Origin: JAYVJH01 sp043777595
Lineage (GTDB): Bacteria; Bacteroidota; Bacteroidia; Cytophagales; Spirosomataceae
DNA length: 35,401 nt
Direction of reading: 5' to 3'
Assembly: GCA_043777595.1 (NCBI GenBank)
Contig: JAYWHT010000082.1
Span: forward strand, 1 to 35,401
Shown: positions 1-7,392 of the stretch, in pieces
How positions within the stretch are numbered: position 1 is the first letter of the stretch
How the letters are laid out: the number at the start of each line of letters is the position of its first letter
Position numbers and translations under genes: made by a program
Notes under the pieces: model-generated
Databases searched by the model: none
Told to the model about the DNA's origin: nothing
The model's input: the letters and a program-made list of their open reading frames with translations, nothing else

Positions 1-47
1 TAAGTAGGTCATTATAATTAGTTTAGATTATTTTGTAATTTTGTCGC

Positions 48-467
48 ATGGGACGAGTAAACACACCAATATTAGATACAGCGGCTAAAAATGCCTTAGA
101 ACATGGTTTTAAAACAGGTAAAAAGCACGCATTTCGAGTTAGATGCCAATTAGTTCTGCTTAAATCAGAAAATCGGACATCCAAGGAGGTTGCCCAGATT
201 GTAAAAATGTGTGAAATGAGTATAAATAATTGGTTAGTTCGATATGCTGATGAGGGTATTGAGGGTTTAAAGACTAAAAAGGGAAGGGGTCGTAAACCAT
301 TAATCAACAAAACTACAGACGAATCCAAAGTTTTAGAATCAGTGAAAGCAAATCGCCAACGATTACAAACAGCCAAAGCTGAATGGGAAGCCCAAAGTGG
401 CAAGTCTGTTAGTAGAGATACGCTTCGGCGTTTTTTAAAAGCCTTGGCGGACGATACAAACGAATAA
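48..467 (+). CDS. IS630 transposase, N-terminal frame (helix-turn-helix, DNA binding)
   Basis: This 139-residue frame holds the DNA-binding half of an IS630 transposase: a helix-turn-helix at about residues 25-75 (TSKEVAQIVKMCEMSINNWL, then the GIEGLKTKKGRGRKP linker) and a second winged-helix segment ending in RDTLRRFLK. It starts at an ATG just inside the left inverted repeat and stops before the catalytic domain. The missing part continues in the -1 frame from a slippery site at 434-440, giving a fused product of about 340 residues, the normal size for the family. Alone, this product would bind the element's ends without cutting, and might act as a repressor of transposition; that role is inference. 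Confidence 0.85.
   Translation: MGRVNTPILDTAAKNALEHGFKTGKKHAFRVRCQLVLLKSENRTSKEVAQIVKMCEMSINNWLVRYADEGIEGLKTKKGRGRKPLINKTTDESKVLESVKANRQRLQTAKAEWEAQSGKSVSRDTLRRFLKALADDTNE
434..440 (+). promoter_or_regulatory. probable -1 programmed frameshift site T_TTA_AAA
   Basis: Read in the frame of the upstream ORF the bases are T TTA AAA, a canonical X XXY YYZ heptamer. A -1 slip re-pairs both tRNAs (TTA to TTT, AAA to AAA) and enters the frame that encodes SLGGRYKRIRKRCKGKP and then the DDE domain with no stop codon. No strong downstream pseudoknot or stem was recognised by eye. Programmed frameshifting is known in many IS630 members; an ordinary frameshift mutation is the alternative. Confidence 0.65.
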
Positions 468-1069
468 GAAAAAGATGCAAAGGAAAACCGTGTCCTAAAT
501 TGTATGATTATAAGGTAGAAAAGCTGGCAGAACTCGAGAAAATGTCTAAGAATGGCTTGATAGACCTCTTTTATGGTGATGAAAGCCATGTGTGTAGCGA
601 AGGATATGTTCCCTACGGTTGGCAATTCCCTGGTGAAAAAGTATCTATTTTGTCTGAAAAAGGACATAAAATAAACTGTTTTGGGTTAATAAATCGTTGC
701 AATCAATTTCATTGGGCAACCACTGAAGAAAATATAGACTCTTTATTTATAAAGATTTTTTTTGATGATTTATCGCTTAAAATTAAGAAAGAAACCTTTT
801 TAGTTTTGGACAATGCGAGTATTCATAGGGCAAAAATAATTCAAGAACGTATTCCATACTGGGAAAAAAGAGGGCTATTTATCCTTTATTTACCGCCCTA
901 TTCACCTGAACTAAATCTTGCCGAAACAGTTTGGAGAAAAATGAAAGGAGAATGGATAGACCCTGAAGACTACCTTGAAAAAGATTCCCTTTTTTATGCT
1001 GTTAATCGGTTTTTAGCTAATTTAGGTAAAAATGTAAACATCAATTTTTCTGAATTTAATCTAAACTAA
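440..1069 (+). CDS. IS630 transposase, C-terminal frame (DDE catalytic domain)
   Basis: This -1 frame continues the transposase. All three catalytic acids are visible in their usual settings: Asp in LFYGDESHV, Asp in FLVLDNASIHRA, and Glu in LPPYSPELNLAETVWRKMK. It has no good start codon of its own. The first possible start is a TTG at 500, but open, recognisable IS630 sequence (SLGGRYKRIRKRCK) extends back to the slippery site, so translation by frameshifting from the upstream ORF is favoured over independent initiation. It ends inside the right inverted repeat. With intact ends and catalytic residues the element could still be active. Confidence 0.85.
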   Translation, partial: SLGGRYKRIRKRCKGKPCPKLYDYKVEKLAELEKMSKNGLIDLFYGDESHVCSEGYVPYGWQFPGEKVSILSEKGHKINCFGLINRCNQFHWATTEENIDSLFIKIFFDDLSLKIKKETFLVLDNASIHRAKIIQERIPYWEKRGLFILYLPPYSPELNLAETVWRKMKGEWIDPEDYLEKDSLFYAVNRFLANLGKNVNINFSEFNLN

Positions 1070-1084
1070 TTTTACCCAAGCACT

Positions 1085-1462
1085 TACTGCTAATAGTCTT
1101 TTACCTTCCCAAAGTTTTACTCGCTCATCATTATGAGTATAAAACTCATTAACAAAATGACGAAGCCCATCTCTGAAAAACATAGGTCTTAGCTTTTGCC
1201 GACTTTGACAAAAAGCAATAGCCGTTAGTGTTGTCTGTTTCTCCTCCAGAGCCATTGAGACCAAGTTTTCATAGAAACGGGCAACTTCAAGGCTTATTTT
1301 CTTACGAAGGGACTTGAGCATAAAGGTTACTAAACGTGGAAAAGGTAGTTTACGATTACGAGTAAAGTCTGTTGGCTTTTGTTTGTAAATTAGAGAAACT
1401 TCTGACAACAACAAAAAAGCTCTGAGGCTCTCAATAATAACTAAATTGGTCTTATTTTGCAT
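1085..1462 (-). pseudogene. IS4-like transposase, 5' fragment cut by the IS630 insertion
   Basis: The minus-strand frame starts MQNKTNLVIIESLRAFLL and includes TDFTRNRKLPFPRLVTFMLKSLRKKISLEV and FCQSRQKLRPMFFRDGL, which are typical of the N-terminal part of IS4-group transposases. It runs into KLWEGKRLLAV, where relatives continue with DGS (the first catalytic Asp), and at that point enters the IS630 end at the TA at 1085-1086. Codons after that are IS630 sequence read backwards and reach a stop at 1061. No catalytic residue remains in the window; the rest of the gene should lie to the left of base 1. The IS4-side terminal repeat between 1462 and 1515 was not identified. Confidence 0.75.
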
Positions 1463-1514
1463 CTTACAAAATTCAACCTTTTTTTTAACTTAATGACATT
1501 GGCCGAGCGATTGC

Positions 1515-1560
1515 ATAAAGAGGGGGCATTTATCTGGTTAGATAAATGCCCCCTCTTTAT
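1515..1560 (-). terminator. 20-bp perfect hairpin, probable terminator of the Lys-rich protein gene
   Basis: Bases 1515-1534 and 1541-1560 are perfectly complementary around a six-base loop. The hairpin sits 18 bases past the stop codon of the minus-strand gene ending at 1579. The stem itself ends in a short T-rich run, but no longer T tract follows, so intrinsic termination is likely, not certain. Confidence 0.6.
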
Positions 1561-1578
1561 TATTACAATTCATAAAAA

Positions 1579-2211
1579 CTACAACTTATTATCGGCTTTT
1601 AGATAAGACTTGTTACCACTCGAATTGATGTAATACTGACCGCCACGAGGGCCCTGAAAAATAGTACGGCCTTTGTCATCTTTACCGATTGATTTGTCGG
1701 TACCAGCCACTTTGCCACGAGTAGTGGCATTGGCTTCAGTACCATCATCGTCTTTTGATGATTTACGGCTTACCTTTTTGTCGGCTTTTTCTACTGGTAG
1801 TGGCTTATCGTTGGTACGGTCGGCGGTGCTACCTTTGTCGGCTTTGTCTTTTTTAGGCTTTTTGTCGGCTTTGTCTCCGTTGTCATCGCCTTTGTCTGCT
1901 TTGTCTTTTTTAGTTTTTTTGTCAGTCTTGTCGCCGTCGTCAGTTTTATCTTTTTTAGATTTTTTGTCGGCTTTGTCTCCGTTATCTTCTTTGTCTTTTT
2001 TAGACTGCTTCTCTTTTTCAGGTTTGGCTTCCTTTTCTTTTTTCTCTTTCTTTGGTTTGTCGCTGTCGTCTTTTTTGTCAGCTTTTTCCTTTTTGGCTTT
2101 CTTTTCTTTTTTCGGCTTGCTATTGTCCTGAGCTACCGACTCTAACACAACTCCGAAGCTAAAAAATCCGAAGCTAAGGAGTGCAATGAGCATTACAAGT
2201 ACTTTTTTCAT
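1579..2211 (-). CDS. secreted Lys/Asp-rich repeat protein with C-terminal PBCV-type basic adaptor motif
   Basis: The 210-residue product has a clear signal peptide (MKKVLVMLIALLSFGFFSFG, cleavage probably after SVAQ). Residues of about 30-135 consist almost only of K, D, E and G in a degenerate repeat (units such as KKDKADKGDDNGDKADKK). The last 25 residues, with GRTIFQGPRGGQYYI and GNKSYL, match the pattern of the PBCV-specific basic adaptor domain, a short motif first described in chlorovirus proteins and also seen at the ends of bacterial proteins. Function is not known. A charged, probably disordered spacer ending in a small folded tag suggests a surface or periplasmic attachment role (inference). 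It stands alone between two hairpin terminators. Confidence 0.7.
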   Translation of the reverse strand: MKKVLVMLIALLSFGFFSFGVVLESVAQDNSKPKKEKKAKKEKADKKDDSDKPKKEKKEKEAKPEKEKQSKKDKEDNGDKADKKSKKDKTDDGDKTDKKTKKDKADKGDDNGDKADKKPKKDKADKGSTADRTNDKPLPVEKADKKVSRKSSKDDDGTEANATTRGKVAGTDKSIGKDDKGRTIFQGPRGGQYYINSSGNKSYLKADNKL

Positions 2212-2310
2212 TGTTTTATTGGTTTTAAGTTAATTATGGATTTGACTTTCGCCATTCAGACGAAATGATAGCCCGAAAGTTACAGTAAATTATTGAAAAA
2301 TCACAAAAAA

Positions 2311-2339
2311 GGGAGACTTCACTTGAGGTGAAGTCTCCC
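2311..2339 (-). terminator. intrinsic terminator downstream of rny
   Basis: A 12-bp perfect stem (2311-2322 with 2328-2339) has a five-base loop. On the minus strand it is followed by a six-T run. It lies about 20 bases after the rny stop codon and would end the pheT-zapA-rny transcript. Confidence 0.85.
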
Positions 2340-2357
2340 CCCTAAATCGCAAAATAT

Positions 2358-3965
2358 TTATTTGGCATAAGCCACCGACCGCATTTCTCTAATAACAGTT
2401 ACTTTGATTTGGCCTGGGTATTGCATTTCTTTTTCTATTTTTTGCGAAATATCAAACGATAATTTACTTGCTTGTTCGTCCTTGATGTTGTCAGAATCTA
2501 CAATGACTCGTAGCTCACGACCTGCCTGAATGGCATAGCATTTTTCGACACCCGAAAAATTCAGAGCCAGTGCTTCCAAGTCTTTGAGACGTTTGATGTA
2601 CGACTCCATCATTTCACGGCGTGCGCCTGGACGAGACCCCGAAATGGCATCACAAACTTGAATGATAGGCGAAATAATAGTCGTCATTTCGATTTCGTCG
2701 TGGTGTGCGCCAATGGCATTACAAATATCTGGGTGTTCTTTGTACTTTTTGGCCAATTCCATACCCAGCAATGCGTGCGGGAGTTCCGACTCTTCGGGCC
2801 AAACTTTGCCAATGTCATGGAGCAGTCCTGCACGTTTGGCGAGCTTGGTATTGAGGCCCATTTCAGCGGCCATATTTGAGCATAGTCTGGCTACTTCTCG
2901 TGAGTGTTGCAATAAATTTTGGCCATAAGACGACCGAAAACGCATACGACCTACCATCTTGACGAGTTCGGGGTGCAAGCCATTTACTCCCAACTCTATA
3001 ACTGTGCGCTCGCCAATTTCGATTATTTCATCTTCGATGTTTTTCTTGGTTTTGGCCACTACTTCTTCGATTCGTGCAGGGTGAATACGCCCATCTTGTA
3101 CCAAACGGTGTAGCGACAATCTGGCGATTTCACGCCGAACGGGGTCAAAACCTGAGATTACGATGGCTTCGGGGGTGTCGTCCACAATGATTTCGCAGCC
3201 AGTAGCACTTTCTAAGGCACGGATATTACGCCCTTCACGGCCAATGACTTTGCCTTTAACGTCATCTGATTCGATATTAAAAACCGATACGCAGTTTTCG
3301 ATGGCGTGTTCGGCGGCTGTCCGTTGGATTGTCTCAATAACTATCTTTTTAGCATCTTTGGTAGCAGTCAGTTTGGCTTCGTCAATGATGTTTTTGATGT
3401 GTGTCGAAGCCTGTGCATGAGCATCGGCTTTGAGAGCGTCTATCATTTGTTCACGGGCTTGTTCGGCTGTGAGGTTGGCGATTTTTTCTAATTTATCGAC
3501 CTGTTCTTTCCGTAGTTTTTCAACCTCTTCGGCTCGCTGGTCGAGGTCTTGTTTGCGCTTTTCAAATTCTTCCTTGCGGCGTGTGGCCGCATCGGTTTGT
3601 TGAGTTAGTGTATTTTTTTGATTTTCTAACTCTGTTTCACGGCGTTTGTTTTGCTCAATCGTCTGGTTGATTTGCTGCTCACGCTGCTTGACTCTCTGCT
3701 CGTTTTGGGCAATCGCTTGTTTTTTTTGATTGCTGTCTTCTTCAAATTCTGTTTTGAGTTTCAAAAAATTCTCACGAGCTTCGATGATGCGGTCTTTCTT
3801 GATGTTCTCGCCTTCTTTTTTGGCGTTCCTTACTACTTCTGCGGCACGCTCTTGGGCATCGGCCTCTATTTTTTTGGAGTTGTCTTTGTTAAAGAACCTT
3901 GCGGCAAATAGTCCAGTCCCCCCCGATACGAGGGCAACTACTAATGTTAATAAAATGTCTGACAT
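2358..3965 (-). CDS. rny: ribonuclease Y
   Basis: RNase Y is a membrane-anchored endoribonuclease that starts mRNA decay. The 535-residue protein has the full layout: an N-terminal transmembrane helix (residues 4-24), a long coiled coil rich in K, E and Q (about 30-200), a KH RNA-binding domain with GKVIGREGRN at 238-247, and an HD metal-dependent phosphodiesterase domain with His354, HDIGK at 383-387 and Asp439 in VCDAISGSRPGARRE. Length and residues are normal. It is the last gene of the minus-strand cluster after pheT and zapA, separated from zapA by 90 bases and closed by a strong terminator. Confidence 0.97.
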   Translation of the reverse strand: MSDILLTLVVALVSGGTGLFAARFFNKDNSKKIEADAQERAAEVVRNAKKEGENIKKDRIIEARENFLKLKTEFEEDSNQKKQAIAQNEQRVKQREQQINQTIEQNKRRETELENQKNTLTQQTDAATRRKEEFEKRKQDLDQRAEEVEKLRKEQVDKLEKIANLTAEQAREQMIDALKADAHAQASTHIKNIIDEAKLTATKDAKKIVIETIQRTAAEHAIENCVSVFNIESDDVKGKVIGREGRNIRALESATGCEIIVDDTPEAIVISGFDPVRREIARLSLHRLVQDGRIHPARIEEVVAKTKKNIEDEIIEIGERTVIELGVNGLHPELVKMVGRMRFRSSYGQNLLQHSREVARLCSNMAAEMGLNTKLAKRAGLLHDIGKVWPEESELPHALLGMELAKKYKEHPDICNAIGAHHDEIEMTTIISPIIQVCDAISGSRPGARREMMESYIKRLKDLEALALNFSGVEKCYAIQAGRELRVIVDSDNIKDEQASKLSFDISQKIEKEMQYPGQIKVTVIREMRSVAYAK

Positions 3966-4055
3966 TTGTATATCTGTGATTTTAGAGTGAAATAATAACC
4001 CTAATAAACAACAGACCGAATAAAATTAAGTGGATAAGAAAAAGTTGGTTTATAT

Positions 4056-4358
4056 TTACTTTGCTGATTCCGAAGGATTCATTATTTCACGAATATGCTC
4101 AATATTTTTAAATACAACCCTTTGAAATTCAGCTACTTGATCGTCCCCTTTGAGGCGAGCCACCAAGCTGTCGAATGCAACCATCATCAGCGCATCGGTC
4201 ATATCATGACCTTGACTGCGGTATTCTGTAATCTTGGCGTTAATCATATCTGCTGCCAAGCGTACATTGGGTATTTCCTCGGGTGATGACACTGTTGTAC
4301 TTTGACTCCTATCGGCGATTTTAAAAGTAATAATTCGTTTTTCTTTATCTTCTTTCAT
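4056..4358 (-). CDS. zapA: cell division protein ZapA
   Basis: ZapA is a small cytoplasmic protein that bundles FtsZ filaments at the division ring. This 100-residue product fits the family in length and pattern: a beta-rich N-terminal half (RIITFKIADRSQSTTVSSPEEIPNV written in part, with the typical 'R..A..IN.KI..YR' helix after it) and a C-terminal amphipathic helix ending in VVFKNIEHIREI. It follows a coiled-coil protein gene by 7 bases and precedes rny, an arrangement common in Bacteroidota. No 6S RNA, which often accompanies zapA in proteobacteria, fits in the 90-base gap that follows. Confidence 0.85.
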   Translation of the reverse strand: MKEDKEKRIITFKIADRSQSTTVSSPEEIPNVRLAADMINAKITEYRSQGHDMTDALMMVAFDSLVARLKGDDQVAEFQRVVFKNIEHIREIMNPSESAK

Positions 4359-4365
4359 ACCATCA

Positions 4366-4758
4366 TTATATCGTTTTTAGAAGTAGAATCGTCTCTTCAA
4401 TGTATCGAATATAACTATCTAATTTTTTCTTTAATTCGTCTGTGTTGTCTATATTTTCTGGGTTTTTTACAATATTAGGAAATTCTTTGTAATTTTTTAA
4501 AGTTTTGTTTAGTGTTTTTTCATTTTTTTCAAATTCTTTTACTTTTAGCTTCAAATCTTGCAGCTCTTCTTGCTGTCTTTTGATTTGCTCGGCTTGTGTT
4601 GATTTTTTTTCGGAAAGGGCTTTAATTTCTGTTTTTTGCCGTTGAACTTGTCTCGTCAATCGCTCAACGCTTTCTATCACAGACTCAAAACTACGGGCTA
4701 CTTTTATGCCATTCTCGGCAGGATTTGCACTCTGAAATACCTTTGAATCGTTAGCCAT
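4366..4758 (-). CDS. coiled-coil protein, possible ZapB-like partner of ZapA
   Basis: This 130-residue product is dominated by a predicted coiled coil from about residue 25 to 90 (heptad-like runs such as LTRQVQRQKTEIKALSEKK and QQEELQDLKLKVKEFEKN), followed by a short Asn-rich link and a last helix, DELKKKLDSYIRYIEETILLL. No catalytic motif is present. It lies between pheT (15-base gap) and zapA (7-base gap) on the same strand. A role as a division-ring partner of ZapA, analogous to ZapB, is inferred only from position and architecture. Confidence 0.65.
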   Translation of the reverse strand: MANDSKVFQSANPAENGIKVARSFESVIESVERLTRQVQRQKTEIKALSEKKSTQAEQIKRQQEELQDLKLKVKEFEKNEKTLNKTLKNYKEFPNIVKNPENIDNTDELKKKLDSYIRYIEETILLLKTI

Positions 4759-4773
4759 GACAGATGTGCGATT

Positions 4774-7287
4774 TTATTTTCTAATTACTGCCCCGAGTTC
4801 TTTTTCAAAGCCAAGCATCAACTTTTGCATCGTTTTATCGATTACTTTATCTGTCAAGGTTTGTTCGGTATCTTGCAACACAAAACTGACTGAATACGAT
4901 TTTTTGCCAGATTCTATTTTTTCGCCTTCATAAACATCAAATACATTTACGTTGGTTAGTAACACTTTTTCGTATTTGTGGGCTACTTGCTTGATTTGGT
5001 CAAACAACACGGTTTTGTCTAATACCAACGACAGGTCTCGACGCACTTCTGGAAAACGAGGTACTTCCTTGAATTTTACACGGTCGCTGTATTGTTTCAA
5101 TAAATATGCCCAGTCAAAGTCGGCATACCAGACAGGTTGCTTGATGTCGAGTATTTTGGCGAGTTTGCCACGCACTTGTCCAAAGGTTACAATCGGTTTT
5201 TTGTTGATAATATAACTCAAACCAAAGTCAAAAATGGCATTGTCTTTTATTTCTTGTTTTTCAACGTTGGCTACTCGCATCGTAGCCAAAATGTTATGCA
5301 CTTGCTCGGCCAAATTATGAAAAGCCAATTTTTTGTCGGCGGCCAACCAGCTTTCTGACTGCTCATTGCCTACCATCATCAACATCAAGTGTGCTTTTTC
5401 AACGTATTTACCTTCAATTTTATGATACGTTTTGCCAAATTCACAAATTTTCAAATCTCGCTGACGGCGATTGAGGTTATGACTCAACGATTCAAGCCCC
5501 GAAAACAACAGCGTTTGCCGCATCACAGACAGCTCTTCGCTTAGGGCGTTCAAAATCTTTACATCTTCGCCAACCAAACTATTTGCAATAGCCTGACTAT
5601 AAGCTGGTTTGGTCAAAGAGTTGTTCATTGCCTCATTAAAACCATTGGCGGCCAACGTGGTAGCAATCCGTAGTTTTTGTTTGTCGGCATCAACTTTCGG
5701 AAAACCCGACAACGACTCGGCTGCCAAATGCTCGGACAGTTCGATATTGTCAAAACCATAAATTCTTAAAATCTCTTCAATCACATCAGCCTCACGGGTT
5801 ACATCTACTCGGTAAGGCGGCACAGAAGCCACAAAACCCTCATTGGTCTGGGTATGTAGCTCAATATCAAGACTATTCAGAATCTGTTTCATCAGGTCTC
5901 TATCAAGTACCTTGCCAATGAGTCTATCCACGTTTTTATATTTGACCGAAACCTCAAAATTTGGGATTGGATTGGGATAAAAATCGGTAATGTCAGAGGC
6001 TATTTCACCACCAGCTATTTCTAAAACCAACTGCGTACAGTAGTTGAGTGCATCGAGCTTGGCGTTGGGGTCGGTGCCACGCTCGAACCTAAACGAGGCA
6101 TCGGTTTTGAGGCCGTGCCGCATGGCCGTTTTGCGAATAGTGGCAGGGTCAAAATACGCACATTCCAAATATATACGGGTTGTAGTGTCTTTGATTCCTG
6201 ACTTTGTTCCTCCAAAAACACCACCAATACCCATTGGCTCAGTGCCATTACAAACCATCAAGTCGGTAGCGGCCAATGTGCGCTCTACTTTGTCTAAGGT
6301 TGTAAATTTAGCCTCTTGGTTGGCATATTTAACAACGATTTGCTGGCCTTCGATGGCGTGCCAGTCGTAGGCATGCATGGGCTGGCCGAGGCCATGACAG
6401 ATATAATTGGTAATATCCACCACATTATTAATGGGATTTAGGCCAATGGCTTTGAGCGATTGTTGCAACCAATCTGGTGATGGCTTGACTGTGATGCCGT
6501 CAATAGTAACACCACAAAAACGAGGACAAGCCTCGGGGGCCTCAACAGTGAGAGCGATGGGAAAGTTTTTGGTGTATGATGCATGATGTATGGTGTCTTT
6601 GTTTCCGAGGTCTGTGTCTTCACAGACCTGTGCAGTTGAGTTCTGTGAAGACACAGACCTCGGGAGCGATAACTGATAATTGATAACTGATAACTGCAAA
6701 GCTGCTTTGAGGTCTCGTGCTACGCCCAAATGTGAGGCGGCATCGGCACGGTTGGGGGTGAGGCCAATTTCTATGCAATAATCAGCTTCTAAATTAAAAT
6801 ATTTGGCGGCAGGAGTGCCGTTGGGTAAGTCAGTATTTAAAACTAAAATACCATCGTGGCCTTGACCCAGTCCGATTTCGTCTTCGGCACAAATCATGCC
6901 TTCTGAGTTGTGGCCATAGACTTTGCGTTTGCCTATACTAAACGGTTCGCCGTTGGTTGGGTATATCGTTGCGCCTACGGTTGCTACTATTACTTTTTGG
7001 CCAACTCTTACATTGGCTGCACCGCATACTATCTGTGTAAGCTCGGCTGTACCAATGGCTACGGTTGTGAGGCTTAACTGTTTTTCTGGGGCGGCCTCCC
7101 GCTTTATCATAAACGGCTCGCAGGTAAGCACTTCGCCCACTACGACTCCGTCGAGGCCGCCTTTGACGGTCTCAATTTTTTCTATGGCTTCCACTTCTAA
7201 GCCTGTGGCTGTCAATATTTTACCGATTGCTTCGGCAGATTCTTCAAATGTTATGAATTTTTTAAGCCAATTATACGAAATTTTCAT
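4774..7287 (-). CDS. pheT: phenylalanine-tRNA ligase beta subunit
   Basis: PheT pairs with PheS to charge tRNA-Phe. The 837-residue product has the usual order: an EMAP-type tRNA-binding domain (about 40-155), the B1/B5 DNA-binding-like and B3/4 editing regions (including PMHAYDWHAIEG and SGIKDTTTRIYLECAYFDPATIRKT in part), the catalytic-like core, and a C-terminal FDX-ACB anticodon-binding domain (about 745-836, starting KEVPRFPEVRRDLSLV). It is about 30 residues longer than many homologues. The excess lies at residues 200-241, a linker encoded by repeat DNA (see the repeat at 6571). pheS is not in the window. It is the first gene of the cluster with zapA and rny. Confidence 0.96.
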   Translation of the reverse strand: MKISYNWLKKFITFEESAEAIGKILTATGLEVEAIEKIETVKGGLDGVVVGEVLTCEPFMIKREAAPEKQLSLTTVAIGTAELTQIVCGAANVRVGQKVIVATVGATIYPTNGEPFSIGKRKVYGHNSEGMICAEDEIGLGQGHDGILVLNTDLPNGTPAAKYFNLEADYCIEIGLTPNRADAASHLGVARDLKAALQLSVINYQLSLPRSVSSQNSTAQVCEDTDLGNKDTIHHASYTKNFPIALTVEAPEACPRFCGVTIDGITVKPSPDWLQQSLKAIGLNPINNVVDITNYICHGLGQPMHAYDWHAIEGQQIVVKYANQEAKFTTLDKVERTLAATDLMVCNGTEPMGIGGVFGGTKSGIKDTTTRIYLECAYFDPATIRKTAMRHGLKTDASFRFERGTDPNAKLDALNYCTQLVLEIAGGEIASDITDFYPNPIPNFEVSVKYKNVDRLIGKVLDRDLMKQILNSLDIELHTQTNEGFVASVPPYRVDVTREADVIEEILRIYGFDNIELSEHLAAESLSGFPKVDADKQKLRIATTLAANGFNEAMNNSLTKPAYSQAIANSLVGEDVKILNALSEELSVMRQTLLFSGLESLSHNLNRRQRDLKICEFGKTYHKIEGKYVEKAHLMLMMVGNEQSESWLAADKKLAFHNLAEQVHNILATMRVANVEKQEIKDNAIFDFGLSYIINKKPIVTFGQVRGKLAKILDIKQPVWYADFDWAYLLKQYSDRVKFKEVPRFPEVRRDLSLVLDKTVLFDQIKQVAHKYEKVLLTNVNVFDVYEGEKIESGKKSYSVSFVLQDTEQTLTDKVIDKTMQKLMLGFEKELGAVIRK
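6571..6695. repeat. heptamer arrays flanking a 21-bp hairpin, inside pheT
   Basis: Three units in a row: bases 6571-6598 are four 7-base units of the type GATGTAT; 6605-6625 and 6643-6663 form a perfect 21-bp inverted repeat with a 17-base loop; 6668-6695 are four 7-base units of the type GATAACT. All of it is translated within pheT as a linker between the tRNA-binding region and the B3 domain. The block looks like inserted repeat DNA that stayed in frame. Confidence 0.8.
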
Positions 7288-7333
7288 TCTCTCTGTTTTG
7301 TGGAAGCGGAGCCTTACGCTCTTGTTAAAAGCG

Positions 7334-7341
7334 CAAAGTTA
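7334..7341 (-). promoter_or_regulatory. candidate -7 promoter element of pheT operon
   Basis: On the minus strand the bases read TAACTTTG, an exact match to the Bacteroidota -7 consensus TAnnTTTG, 46 bases upstream of the pheT start codon. No good TTG appears at the expected -33 position, so support is partial. Confidence 0.4.
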
Positions 7342-7392
7342 ATGATTTTTCGGGAATTTTAATGTGAGACTTCGTAGGCCGTGTAGGGTATT

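Larger units (their letters stand above)
1..1086 (+). mobile_element. IS630-family insertion sequence, complete
   Basis: The two ends are imperfect inverted repeats. The first 30 bases and the reverse complement of 1057-1086 share the outer TAAGT and a 15-base inner block, AATTAGTTTAGATTA. IS630/Tc1-mariner elements insert at TA and duplicate it, so I infer TA copies at 1-2 and 1085-1086 and the element proper at about 3-1084. It carries a two-frame transposase. It lies inside an IS4-like transposase gene that runs on the other strand. The left flank is outside the window, so the target duplication on that side rests on the first two bases only. Confidence 0.8.

Noticed and set aside
36..43. 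TAATTTTG, an exact -7 motif in the IS630 left end
   Set aside because: It ends four bases before the transposase ATG, so transcription would start at or past the start codon; probably chance in A/T-rich DNA.
23..667. Long minus-strand ORF of 214 codons opposite the IS630 transposase
   Set aside because: It lies antisense to a recognisable transposase and its translation has no family resemblance; it is a shadow.
1673..2131. Plus-strand Ser/Leu-rich ORF opposite the Lys-rich repeat gene
   Set aside because: The Ser/Leu pattern is the complement of Lys/Asp codons; the minus-strand product has a signal peptide and a known motif.
3966..4055. 6S RNA next to zapA
   Set aside because: The gap is only 90 bases, too short, and shows no long bubble-hairpin.
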